A stretch of DNA of 64,000 nt from Asparagopsis taxiformis (taxonomy: Eukaryota > Rhodophyta > Florideophyceae > Bonnemaisoniales > Bonnemaisoniaceae): NCBI GenBank assembly GCA_030407315.1, contig JALQPE010001717.1:1-64000 (forward strand). Reading direction: 5' to 3'. The position numbers and the translations under genes are program-made. Of this stretch, positions 21,160 through 32,214 are shown in pieces. Position 1 is the stretch's first letter, and each line of letters starts with the position of its first letter. The notes beneath the pieces were generated by a model. The model did not search any database, was not told where the DNA came from, and was given only the letters and a program-made list of their open reading frames with translations.

Positions 21160-21808
21160 GTTGGTCGTGTGCTGCTCACATGCACGCATTGCAGCAATGG
21201 AGCAGACAATGAGCGCACCGATCTTCCGTACTGAAGTGAGGGAATCAGTTGCAAGTGGCTTCCCTGGCTGGCAGCTGGATTACCACAGGGCGCGCACGCA
21301 CTGCATCACGCCAGTGAAGCGAATCATGGGCCAGGAGCGTGCTGCAGTGTGTGCGCTCTGTGCGCGGTTCTGTGTGTTTGTGTATGTGTGTGGTGCTGCA
21401 ACTCGAGGTACATCCTAGCTGTAGCAAAGGTCCACAACGTTTTGGACTGCCACCTTGGTCGTACCTCGACGCCTCTTTACATGCCTCAGAGCACAATAGA
21501 GGTGGCAGGAAAGCAATCAATGCTGGCTGGACGTCCAAATTGCTGGTGTAATCGAGGGCAATTGCACTGTGGCAGAAATCCATCGTATGCGCACAATTGA
21601 TGGTTGAGGTCCACGATAGTTGTAGTTTTCATGGTGTTGTTCTGTGATAATGTAATGCCAATTGGCGGACGTCGGAGGCGACTAGTACAACCAGTGCACG
21701 TACAGGTTGAACATCTTAGTAGAGGATTATGATGTGGATGTGAACGTATGGATGAGGCTAGCAGGAATGATTCAACAAGATGGGCGTGAGAGAGTCAGTG
21801 TGTGGTGA

Positions 21809-22087
21809 GGGACCGCTCGGGGCGCTTGGTAGCTTCTAGGGCCGTTGTGGCCAAATTAGAATCAAGCCTATGTCCGGCGGCCGTCCTAAGTTGAATTAAA
21901 ATTTGGGCTATTCTCAAAAACATGCACATGTGAACATGTTTTTGAGATGGGGGTCTGCCGTACGGCACTTTCGACCTCCCAAATCGATGTTTTTTGCAAT
22001 TTTTTTGGACCCAAAATTTTAGAATTTCTGGGTTTGCCAGCGATGCAATTTAGCCGGGCATCCACCGGACGTCCTTTTTCATTTCAG
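21809..22087 (+). mobile_element. Interspersed repeat family R, copy 2
   Basis: It has the same central palindrome and 3' half as copy 1, ending 'ttcatttcag'. The first ~80 bp are more diverged ('gaccgctcggggcgcttgg'). The stretch 21160-21808 between the two copies has no supported gene. Confidence 0.75.
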
Positions 22088-22890
22088 ATCTCAACGAATC
22101 GCCCTTTTGCTTCATCTTACCCATACCCGCAACATATTACTTCACACCAATATTGAGATTAGCGCTTTGATTCGATGTTCCATCTAGAGACGCCATCAGT
22201 TGTTTTACTTTTCCAGAGCCCCAGCTATATAGTTCGCTAATATTTATACTCTAGGAAAAACCGCACTTCCGCAGGCCAACTACTGTTTCACTTCTACGAT
22301 CGCGTCTGCTGTCGTCTTGATAAACACCCTCTGCTTTTGTAACCACCAACTGGCTTCCCTGCTAGTGTCTTTGGCCGAATTCGCCCCATACGTATAAATA
22401 ACTTGTTACTCTCCAACCTTGACGCTGCGACTCATTCTCTCTTATCTAGAGGCCGGTTATGGTCAGATAAGGACGAGAAAGTGCATCCGCAAGTTATACT
22501 TTGATACGCCCATACTTGTGGTGTAAAATACGTCATCTATGAACAAAACGATCAAATGTTGCTTCCATGTTTGAAAGTTCTGACGAATCGTTCTGTGCTG
22601 TTTATGTTATTCGTCGTATATGCAATGAACTTCTCAAGCCACTACCTCTCGGTTTGGGTGCAGTCATCGTTGGTTGTAGTGACTATAAAGACCGGTAAGA
22701 GGTTGAATATCAATTGTAGGGGAAATTAGATGCTGGTCAACTTTCATTTGAGTAGTCGAGGCTTTTCGCTGCAAATGCAAAAATGTTCTTCTGCCTACAC
22801 GGAAAGAAAGAGGTTGCTTAGTGCAAAGTCTATTTGTAGGTGGAGATATGTATGGTTGGAAGACGAAGTTTTCTACTGCATAGATGAGCG
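22088..22890. other. Stretch without recognisable gene
   Basis: Mostly AT-rich sequence with only short unconvincing ORFs and no repeat that I can match elsewhere in the window. Confidence 0.5.
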
Positions 22891-24566
22891 ATGCATCGTC
22901 ACCGTCGCTTCTCTCTCATCCACAACCCCCACAATACCGACCCCACCGCCGATGTAACCAAACCAGGCGTTCAATGGATTCTACGCAATCAACTATGCAT
23001 TCGGAATGAAAACAATTCAAATCGAGCCGTCCAGCCCCTCTGGTTCCAGTATTCATTCCCTCCGGTCAATGTCTCGGTGCATCCAAATCCGACCGACTGC
23101 AACAGGCGACCATCTGCAAACAAAGGCCCCGCACGCACGCCCTCCCCATGTGCATAGACACCGCTCAGAAGAATTGGTACTTCAAATCCTCCCCGCTCGA
23201 CCAGGAGGAGTGGTAGAACAGATACGTCGACCTGCGTACAATGAAAGTCGTCTATTGGGACGATGCCCATATTGCATATGAACAGAGCCCTGATGCGACT
23301 TTCTGTGCTTGTCAAAACTCGTCTGCTTTCGTAGATGCCCTGGAAAACGGCTCATTGACCGTTGATATGTTAAAAAATGACGCAATTCCACTTTTAGAAA
23401 GTCGGCTGCTCGTCGTGTTGACAGTTCTGTCCGTCGCTCCGTGTTGTACTTGTCCGCGGCTGGCGAAGAATGTGACGGAATCGTACTCGATATCACAATT
23501 TGTAACCGACTATGGAATGGTGTGGCTGTATTTTGCGCCTCTCGTCGACGCTCTGCAGAGGTGATGTATACGTTGCTGTGCGCCCAAATGGGCCTTGATC
23601 GATCCAATGAAATTTTTGCTCGACTTGAGCGATGGCAGTCAGCTCGGACAGCAAGCCAAGAAGCGTGGTACAGATGCAAAAGCTGTCAGTATCATTGTTA
23701 CACTGCCTCAGGTTCTATTGACCTATTTGGTCACCGGTGATGATGGCAGTTGGATTGATGATACAAGCCTTTTTTCAGTGATAAATTTGACACGTCCACT
23801 CTGTCCATTTGGGAAGAAATTGTACTCTCCATGCCCAGTCGTATTGTAATGTGTTTATTTTCCAAGGAACTGGATATCAACGACCGTGAGCTCGTGCCTC
23901 TATGGATAGAATTTGTACAGAACGCTATAATTCTGATTAGTCCGCAGTGTGCTGCTTTTCTTCTAGATCGCATTGAGAGGCTGCGAAGGTTCCCGATGTT
24001 GCGAACTTTTGCGTACAATGCTGCCAGACATGAGAGTCCTGTGAAATTGTCTCTCTCACTGTTGAGAGACATGACTCAGGAGCTGCAGAATTCATCCAGT
24101 AACTTTGTTCCAACTTATTCAGAGCGTTTTTTGCATGGTATCAAGATGATAATGGTTGAGATTCCTGCTGAACTCCAATTTAAAAGCGTGGAGGAGGCCG
24201 AATACGCGGACTCCGCGTCACTCATTGTTGCAGACGCAAAGCTCACAGAGGCAACAGTACGGTCCAGGAGCAAGCGAAGAACACGCACAGAACGGAAGGA
24301 GAGAACCGGTGCCTCTCTTTCTGCGGCTAGAAAGAGAACAGGGGTTGCCTTTGCAGATTCACTTTTATTCCCAGCCATTGTTGTAGCGAAGGGCAAACGT
24401 GAGGCTGAATATGCTGCTGGACCTCATCAAGCTCCGGGATCGCGTCGTTTCCAGTTACTACTTTTCCGACAACTCTTCCACGATGAAATTAGCATTGACC
24501 AACGATCGCCAATTCACTGCCTATTCTGGATACTTGGGTCAATATTGTACTGTGTAGATAGTTGAT
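22891..24566 (+). pseudogene. Decayed protein-coding region, family not recognised
   Basis: Plus-strand reading passes through several frames: 23241-23564 (MKVVYWDDAHIAYEQSPDAT), 23595-23849 (VSIIVTLPQVLLTYLVTGDD) and 23831-24565 (WIEFVQNAIILISPQCAAFL, a basic RSKRRTRTERKER run, then FRQLFHDEISIDQRSPIHCL). The composition is that of real protein, but it is cut by frameshifts and stops. I do not recognise the family. It could be one long gene reaching about 25080. Confidence 0.45.
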
Positions 24567-25126
24567 GCACGCTCTGGAATTGTTTATCACATTCTTTCCG
24601 ACTTGCATCTATGGGCGTTGTTAATATCATCCGAAAGCGGCGGAGACCTCGAAGCGTTGCGTTTCATTTCAAATTGCAGTGTTGTTCCTGCAAACGCAGC
24701 AGTACAATGGAATGCTTTCCAAGAAGAAACCGAGACCTGGACGTCACCTGAAGCAGAGAAGTCATTGTCATCGAGTGTATCGTCAGGAGAGCAGTACTCA
24801 AAAATGAGCCAGGCAACAAAATCGCCAACGCGTTTTTGCTCTGCGAATATTCGGGCAACAAACTGAACCCGAAAGTGTCATATCAAGAGGGGAACACATG
24901 TCGCACAATAGCCACTTCGGAGCTCAGCGTAAAGTCGTTCCACTATTGTTCCAGGACAAGTCAGCTGTGGATTTTAGGACAGAAAAGGCGTGATCTGAAC
25001 CACATAGACCTCATCGCCGACGATACTGACCTAGGAGCGCGCGACAAACTCGCGCTACCGATGCTCTCGAGACCATTCTGATCAGAATCGCCTGGGCAAC
25101 GGACAGGGAATGATCGCAGCGCAGGG

Positions 25127-25315
25127 ATGGGGGCCGAAGAAGTTTACGATGTGTTTATCAGTCACGCTGACCCCGACAAGTTAACCATTGCAGAATTATT
25201 TTACGAATTGCTATTGTCGTTAGGTCTGAAGGTGTTCCTGGACAACGCGGAGTTGTATCTGGGGCAGAGCGCGGCGGGGAGGATGATTGAAGCGATGTGG
25301 ACGGCTTACATGTAG
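25127..25315 (+). pseudogene. TIR-domain fragment (N-terminal half)
   Basis: The 62-residue ORF from ATG 25127 has YDVFISHADPDKLTIAELFY and GLKVFLDNAELYLGQSAAGR, the first half of a TIR domain (box 1 plus the alpha-A and BB-loop region). A TAG ends it at 25313-25315 and the frames after it give no clear continuation. TIR domains signal or cleave NAD. This piece lacks the second half and is unlikely to work. Confidence 0.65.
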
Positions 25316-25399
25316 AACAGTAACGGGGTCACGAACGGGAGCAGTAATGTAGAAAAGGTGGCGCAGGGGAATTATGTCGAGGAAATCGCAGAGGCGGTC

Positions 25400-26300
25400 G
25401 TACAGGCGCGGAAGCGGGTACACGAAATTGTTACACAGCTGATGATTATTGTTCAATTTGAGAGCCTTCTGCGGTCACAGTTGTGATGCGCCTAGTCGAC
25501 CAAAGCGTAAATTGTTGGTGTCTCGTCCAGTACGGCCTCCACGTCGCGTCTGGTGACGTTACAAGTCTGGGAGACATGCTGACATTGTAAACATCACCAG
25601 CGTGTGAAACAGCCAATGGGCGAGCAGAATGTGTGTTGAGACTGGTGTCCGGAAATGGGGTCGAGAGGCACACAGAAAGGCTGAACGCAAGATTGACCAA
25701 ATGCCCCACACCACAACATGCTCCCGACTATTTTTCCAAGATACACTTTCATGGATCAAGTCGCTAATCGTAATCCATGACAAACACACATCAATTCACC
25801 CTCGCCAACGTGCATCTCGCTTTGCCCACACTCGATCGCGGCACATAAATATCAAAAGCCGATCGTTATCTCACCGCCGTGCGTCATTCCCGATCAACAT
25901 GTTCCATATACGCGCAATTGATCAACACTGATGCGACGCCACACGCGCTTCTGTTCGCCGCCACTACGCTGCATCGTCGAATAATCGATTTGGAATTCCA
26001 AACCGATTGGTAGATGTTCACCGATGACCCACAACGCATCTACGCCTTATGAATCCCGCCTCGTGCCTTCGCGCTCTCGCTCCACCACCCCTCTGCCCTC
26101 CATTTCTTCGCGCGCGCATGCGCCTTTGCGATGGCCCATTTACAATCGTCGCTGCGGATCTCCATGTAGCTCGACCTCCGCTGCGTACTCGCCGACGAAC
26201 ATGTGCGCATATTTCACGTCATGTCGGCCGTCATGCTCGAGTATCAACACGCCGAGACGCAGCCTTTGCACCGCTTTTGTGCCCCAAATGCACACTTTGT
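25400..26300. other. Stretch without convincing gene
   Basis: Short ORFs occur on both strands but none has recognisable motifs or homologues elsewhere in the window. Confidence 0.45.
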
Positions 26301-26331
26301 TCGGCAGACGCCTCTCTTCGCTTCTCTTCAT

Positions 26332-26794
26332 AATGGCCAATTTGCAGGCCAATCTTCCTGCCCATCTCGACCCTGTGGCCTTGCCTAATGCCCGTGCCGC
26401 TGTCTCTTGTTTACAAGCCTGGGAGGCCTATTCGAGCGACCCGGCTATTCTGACGACACTCATCGCCGCGATTGGTATCCCGCAAATTGCAGAACATGCC
26501 GCTGCCGCGCTGTGCGAAGTCATCAGTTATTCGAAAACTTCTTATCAGCTGTTGCACATGATTTTCACCCAACTCAAGTCTGCTTTCTATGCCGCGCGGG
26601 ACACGCCAGACCCGGATCCTGTTCATCATGCGATTGCAGAGGTTGTGTGCGACCTGTCGGATGCCAATGTCGACGAATTGACGAAACACAAATCTGCGGA
26701 AAGCAACGTCGTTGTGGACGCCTGTTTGCAATTATTGACGACGTGTTTGAGAGTTAGCGATGGAAGGGATCTTCTCGCTGCGGCTGACGGGTAG
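26332..26794 (+). pseudogene. HEAT-like (importin/transportin-3-like) fragment
   Basis: The frame from the methionine at about 26332 (MANLQANLPAHLDPVALPNA) continues into helical segments TTLIAAIGIPQIAEHAAAAL, LLHMIFTQLKSAFYAARD and HHAIAEVVCDLSDANVDEL. These look like alpha-helical HEAT pairs of an importin-beta-type transport receptor, most like the transportin-3/importin-13 group. The match is by eye only. More helical sequence (ALHAVLDSISVASEAGD, then a stop) follows at 27000-27130, so the fragment is interrupted. Treat the family name as tentative. Confidence 0.4.
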
Positions 26795-27403
26795 GCGTGT
26801 TGGTTTGTAGCTGCGAATACGCCTAATGGAAGTCATCGCAAACTGTCTGCCTGTCCAGTAGCAGCGGTTATCGTTTTTTTGATGGAGCGTATGAAAATAT
26901 CGTCGTTGCCCACCGATTAGGATCGTCTGGATGGATTTTGGCATTGCGAAACTGATCGATGTTGTATTCTGGATCTGCTTCTACAGGCGTTGTTGTTCCG
27001 ATGTGCCGGGACTTATGTGAATATTATTACACCGCACATCACGACGAATGCCGTTGAAGATTCGCAAAAAGCTCTTCATGCAGTGTTGGATTCGATTTCA
27101 GTCGCGAGTGAAGCAGGCGATTTGTAATCGTATTCTGAGCGCTCATGTGCGCTGATCTTTTCGACGCTGTCTACAATTTTAGACATCCTTGACAAATATC
27201 AAGACTCCTACTTTTACACGCATCATGCAATCTGTAATATAGCTCTCTCAGCTCTACGACCATTCTCATACATGCTGCCAACAAGTGCGTTGGATACACT
27301 TTTTCACAGAGCAATGAAGCGTGCGGTTACGGAAGGATTGATCATGTCGGGGAAGAGTCGTCTTAATTACTACCCGAGTTGTGCGATTAGGGGAATAGTG
27401 AAT

Positions 27404-28471
27404 AATGTTACCGTACGTCTTCCTCCCGCAATAGCACTCCGTCGTCCAGCGTCTCCACCCCTCGTTCTGCCACATGACGCGCTCATACGCGCACCTCCCA
27501 CAGAACTACTCGTCCTCGCTCATGAGCTCCATGGTGCTTTAGAAGACTTTACATATGTCTTGGATGAACTGCAAGCAGCTACAGCTGCTTCGAGCCGCGA
27601 ATTATTAGTGCTTGTGACAAAGGTGAATACGGATAACACCCACGATGGTATCCTACTCGGAGGCTAGAGATTGGCCGAAAATATGCAAAGAATTATTGCA
27701 GAGAATGACATTTTCAATGCAATCAGTTTAGTAGGGTTCTTGTTGGGTGGTTTGTATGTGCGGTACGCAGCTGCAAAGCTATACAATGAGGAAAAGGGTC
27801 TGATTGCGGACTTGATTGGACGCCGATTTATCGCGGTTGCAAGTCCGCACCTTGGGATGCACAAGTTTTGGGGTTTATCGGCTCATTCCGGACGGCTTAA
27901 TGGGAATGGCGGAAAATGTTTTCGGCGAAACAGCGAGGGAGTTGTTATTAAGAGATGAAGATGGATTGCTGGTCGCCATGTCGAGTGATAATAACATATT
28001 AGGATTGAAATTCCTGTCGGCACTGCGCGCATTTGAGAAGAGATATTTGTATGCAAACGTTCACAACGACTTTATGGTCAAATATGTAACAGCGGCGTTT
28101 GAACCCTCGGTACACATTATGAGTGGTGCTGAAGTGGAGGACATTGTACAGCAAGGGTGGTGTGAGAATGAAGTGCAGGCAGTGCACATGGTTGAGGAGG
28201 ATTATGACGAGAAGGGATGCCGTATTTTTATGCGGTTCAGATATTTGGAGGATGGTGGAGATGGGGAGAGATTGGGGCGTGGAGAAGTTACGAAAGAGGG
28301 GCGAGAGGAAGAGTTAATGAGCAAGAGACTGCACGTAATTGGGTGGACAGTTGTCGCAGGAGATTTCCCTTTGCCACTGCCAATCGCTCATAATTGCATA
28401 GTAGCCATGTCTAGAAACGCCATCCATACATGGATGAATGCGAGCGGATGGATGATGGTACAGTTATATTG
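27404..28471 (+). pseudogene. DUF676-type lipase/esterase pseudogene
   Basis: The reading begins LLVLAHELHGALEDFTYVLD and SRELLVLVTKVNTDNTHDGI, the classic opening of ROG1/DUF676 serine esterases. A TAG follows at 27665-27667 and the same frame continues with LAENMQRIIAENDI and LVGFLLGGLYVRYAAAKLY. The nucleophile elbow is normally GxSxGG; here the serine position is leucine. After FIAVASPHLGM a frameshift (~27860) leads to GLMGMAENVFGETARELLLR and VHNDFMVKYVTAAFEP, ending near VAGDFPLPLPIAHNCIVAMS. Stop, frameshift and lost serine all mark a dead gene. Confidence 0.7.
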
Positions 28472-28628
28472 ACGGGAATTCTAATATAATATTCATCATC
28501 GTACCCGAAGTACAACCTCAACAATCTCCTCGGTTAATTTATATCGCTATATCACCAACAATAAACGGATATGATGCTGTCCATCAACTATGATTCTAAT
28601 GTGTTTAACCATAAAAATATAGTATGTG

Positions 28629-28702
28629 AGTGATCAAGTGGTACGAAACTTAGGACTGGGAACGTCAATAGAGCTCTAGGGTAGGTAGGAGACTATAAAC
28701 TG
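28629..28702 (-). repeat. Right arm of the ~75-bp inverted repeat
   Basis: Reverse complement of 3756-3830 ('gtcaatagagctctagggta'). It marks the right edge of the block that contains the decayed cellular genes. Confidence 0.6.
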
Positions 28703-29414
28703 GTGTGGTAAGATGGGTTTTCACCCACCACCGCCCGCGAACGTCACACACCCGTCTCCGCACATGGCTTCGTGGCATCGATGTGTGGGCAGAGAGCGTC
28801 GTCCAAGGGGAAAACGTATTTTCCGTGATTCACTCGATGTGCCACCCAACCAACACCCACCCGTTTTCCACTGCACATCCCATCACTTCAATGAATGAGA
28901 CGACAGTCGCCACACCAGTCCTTGCGCCAGGTATGCTGCTTCGCTTCGCGTATTATTGGACACACTCACTGATCCATTACTCCTACACATACGATCTGCC
29001 GCACTGCCCTCTTCCCATTGCGCACGACTCGCAGTCACAGAGTATCATTCCTGTCAGCACTTCATCTCCATCTGATTATATCGTCCCATAATCCCACCTC
29101 GATGCTCACCCTCTTACTTCCACCACATTATGACACACACCTTCACATCGTCCAGAAAAAGAGACACGAGAACGTATTTAACTTCTTTACCCGCGTAACT
29201 AAACCAAACTAATTTAGTGCAACTCTCCAAGGCATTCAGCCGCTACGACCAGCCGCTCCTCTACTTTCCAGCCTCTCCTTTCCCTCTAATATCGCCTTCG
29301 CTACCCTCTTCACAAACATGTTCTGTTTCTCCTTGTCCTCAACACTCTTCCCACTCGTCATTCCCTCACTATTCTCGATTCCAGTCAGGCTCCTCATTGG
29401 CTGCAGCCCCTTGA
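28703..29414. other. Stretch without convincing gene
   Basis: Pyrimidine-rich sequence with short ORFs only; nothing I can assign. Confidence 0.5.
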
Positions 29415-29780
29415 CTACATCTCTGATTTGATACTCGTTCTCCTGCACCATTCGCTGCAGAAATCCCTCCGTATAAACACGCTATGTCGATTTTCATCGG
29501 CTATGCTAAACAGCGAATTTGCATCTCTGCTCTCATTCAGCTTCAAACGATTGAACAAAGGAATGATAATCATTCCACGCTTCCCATTCATACGGAATCG
29601 CTCCAGGAAACACACCAAATCCTTCAGGGTCTACTTCCTAGCCGCAAATTCCGACGAAAGAATCACTACAGCAATCTTTGCAGTCTTCATCGCACGGATC
29701 ATCTTCCCCGGTGCGTGCTGCCCAGGTCGCAGCTCGGCGACATCCAGAACACTTTCAGGTCTAGAGTGCAACCAGTAGAT
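29415..29780 (-). pseudogene. TIR-domain fragment (C-terminal half) with nonsense mutation
   Basis: Reading the minus strand from 29780: VLDVAELRPGQHAPGKMIRA and KTAKIAVVILSSEFAARK, then TAG, then in the same frame TLKDLVCFLERFRMNGKRGM and IIIPLFNRLK. The stop sits where TIR domains usually have tryptophan, so a TGG to TAG change is likely. The coding part begins directly after the 'catttcag' end of repeat copy 3, as an exon would follow a splice acceptor. The N-terminal half of the domain is not visible upstream. Confidence 0.65.
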
Positions 29781-30064
29781 CTGAAATGAAAATGGACGTC
29801 CGTTAGATGCCCGGCTCAATTGAATTGCTGGCAAGCCAAGAAATTCTAAAATTTCGGGCCCAAAAAATTGCAAAAAAACATCGATTTGGGAGGTCGAAAG
29901 TGCCGTACGGCACACCCCCATCTCAAAAACATGTTCACATGTGCATGTTTTTGAGAATAGCCCAAATTTTAATTCAATTCAGGTCGTCTAATTTGGTCAC
30001 AACGTTCCAGAAACCGGCCAGCGGCCCGACCGGGGCCATCACCGGCTTCTGCAAGTTCCAACTG
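29781..30064 (-). mobile_element. Interspersed repeat family R, copy 3
   Basis: On the minus strand it begins at about 30064 ('cagttggaacttgcagaagc') and ends 'catttcag' at 29781. It has the same central palindrome as copies 1 and 2. It abuts the TIR fragment exactly. Confidence 0.8.
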
Positions 30065-30126
30065 CAAGCCATTGTGCAGAAGCTCGAAGGAGAATATTTT
30101 GTGGGGTTTATTGACCCCTAAAACTC

Positions 30127-31503
30127 CTATAAGGGCCTGTTACTTGGTAAAAGAGCGGTCAATTCGAGGACAGAGAGTTGCTCGAGGAGGGAGAGAGCTT
30201 CGAGAGGAGCAGTTGTATGCTCCTGAGCGCTCTCTTGGCGTGCAGAGCGTGTATCAGCGAGGGAGCGGGGCTGGTGTGGCGCGCTGGATTCAAGTTGAGT
30301 GGCGGGGATGTAGCAGCGGTGGCAGGGATGTGTGGTGGTAGTGCTGTTGCGAGTGCATGACAGCTCTTTGGCCTCTAGAATGTCGCAGCAATAATTGGAT
30401 AGGATGGAAAAGCATTGGCGGGCAGTTTCAGTAGAGTCTGTGCAGGGGAAACCGGAAGAGAACGCGGTGGATAGGGACGAAAACACTTTTTCGATTGCTT
30501 TATGAATAATATCAATTTTGCGAGCGCGACTAGCAGAACTAGAGGTTGTCGGCATTTCATCAACGAACAAGGCGTTGGACGAAGGGTTAACAATGTACGG
30601 AAGATACCCGACGATGATGAGGCCGGTACGGATGCAGTGGCGACGGAGGGGGGCGGAGAAGTTTAGCAGTGTGACGTGTATGGGGTATGCGACGATTGCG
30701 GAGCTCTTGAGGCTTGTGCTGCTCTTGTCGGAGTGCACTTGGAGGAGGCCGGCAAAGGAGGAAGGTGTGGGATCAGTTTCCTCTGCCCATACGACCTGTG
30801 GATCTTCCGAGAGCTGCACGCGCTGTCTAGTAACCTGGTGCAGCGTTTTCGCGAATTCTGTGTGTAGGGGATGAGAAAATATTGCGGTGCCGTCTGGGGC
30901 GGTCTGTGGGGAGGGGTGGAAGAGAGTATTTTGGTCGTTAGCCAGTGCTAACTGCCTGCGGAGCATGTCGACTGGGTCGCGGAGGTACAGCTGTGCCGAG
31001 TACTTACCAGTTTTGTCTGGAATGATGTGGCTCTTGTAACCTTCGGTTCGGAAATGTGTTTCGACCATGGAAGCGGTAACGTGGCGACATTCTTCTACGG
31101 TGCGAACGGCGCTGTTGAACTTTTCTAGGGAGAATGCGGGGTCTTGTAGGATGGTGATGACTTCGCTCACGCGGCCAGCGCCGGCCTTGTACTCGAGGGT
31201 TGTGAGACTGGCGGCGAGGGATTGCACGAGGAGGTCTGCGCGGGAGGGGGTTGAGGCTGGTGGCAGTGAAGCGTCACAAGATGGGTCGCTGGAGGAAGCA
31301 CGACCAGATTCTGGGTCTGGGGAGCTGAGTTGCGGGGAATCATGGTCGCCGTTTCGAGCAGGCTCATGGGTGACGGCAGGGACACGAGCGTTGTTGAAAT
31401 GTTGGGGAGAGGGGTTGAAACGGTAGCGACACGTTCGCTCATGCAGCGCGAGCGCATAAGCATCTACGCAGTAGTAGAAGCACCCTTCATACTTGCATTC
31501 CAT
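30127..31503 (-). CDS. Zinc-finger DDE transposase, N-terminal part (Plavaka/KDZ-like)
   Basis: A 458-residue ORF from an ATG at 31503. It starts with a C2H2-like finger (CKYEGC, then HERTC). The middle has LQVHSDKSSTSLKSS followed by AYPIHVTLLNFSAPLRRH and LIIVGYLPYIV, the order seen around the first acidic residue of Plavaka-type enzymes. CCDILEA and HPCHRCYI are candidates for the second acidic site and its CxxC partner. The ORF stops before the usual E..H..K region. Repeat copy 3 lies just downstream, so the gene is probably truncated or continues in a lost exon. The family call is by motif order only. Confidence 0.55.
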   Translation of the reverse strand: MECKYEGCFYYCVDAYALALHERTCRYRFNPSPQHFNNARVPAVTHEPARNGDHDSPQLSSPDPESGRASSSDPSCDASLPPASTPSRADLLVQSLAASLTTLEYKAGAGRVSEVITILQDPAFSLEKFNSAVRTVEECRHVTASMVETHFRTEGYKSHIIPDKTGKYSAQLYLRDPVDMLRRQLALANDQNTLFHPSPQTAPDGTAIFSHPLHTEFAKTLHQVTRQRVQLSEDPQVVWAEETDPTPSSFAGLLQVHSDKSSTSLKSSAIVAYPIHVTLLNFSAPLRRHCIRTGLIIVGYLPYIVNPSSNALFVDEMPTTSSSASRARKIDIIHKAIEKVFSSLSTAFSSGFPCTDSTETARQCFSILSNYCCDILEAKELSCTRNSTTTTHPCHRCYIPATQLESSAPHQPRSLADTRSARQESAQEHTTAPLEALSLLEQLSVLELTALLPSNRPL

Positions 31504-32080
31504 GTCGAGTTTTGACGCAAAAGGGAGGATTGCGAGCTGAACAGGGGAGACTGTGCCGTCCAGATGCGACCAATTTTATTTTTGTGGTGCTTTCGAGACT
31601 TGGAATGTAACGTGTTCGTAGTTTTGTGGGTAGTAGTTTTGTGCTCACTCCAGCTGACATCCCAACGGTGGAATTTAACCAAGAGTTCAATCATTTCCAA
31701 CTGTTACATCACATTGCGTGCTGGCAACGTGTGCATGGAAGGACGAACGACTGCCTGGGACATGAATTTTCAATTAATTCATTTGTAATAATAAACTTTT
31801 TTATTTCCGAACTTCGTGGAATCTGAATGTGCTTTACAGCGGATATGCCACGGATCATGTAAGGAAAGCAAATGGATTCTCATATATATGATTATATGTT
31901 TATATTCGTTGTTCTCGATCCGGATCTCATTGTTCGGGGATTCAGAGACCATGGCTTGGGCCATACTCAATCTCACTGCCGGCGATGATTTCGAGTATGC
32001 ACGGCAAGACTGAAGCGGACGCTGAAAGCTGTCCGGTCGACGCCGCAGGCTCCACTCCGCCCTCATCACCGACTGAGATT
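31504..32080. other. Stretch without recognisable gene
   Basis: Only short ORFs are seen, with no motifs that I can assign and no match to repeats elsewhere in the window. Confidence 0.5.
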
Positions 32081-32206
32081 CTTTGACCGCCTTTGCTTTC
32101 TTTCGTGTAGAGGATGGAACGAAGGTGCGTGCGCGAATCTTGATCAAGATTCGCGCACGCACCTTCGTTCCATCCTCTACACTAAACAAAGCAAAGGCGG
32201 TCAAAG
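32081..32206. repeat. 63-bp-arm zero-spacer palindrome
   Basis: Two 63-bp arms meet at TTGA/TCAA (32143/32144) with only two mismatches ('ctttgaccgcctttgcttt' on the left, its complement on the right). There is no spacer, so the single strand would fold into one long hairpin. Confidence 0.9.
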
Positions 32207-32214
32207 GGAAGCGT

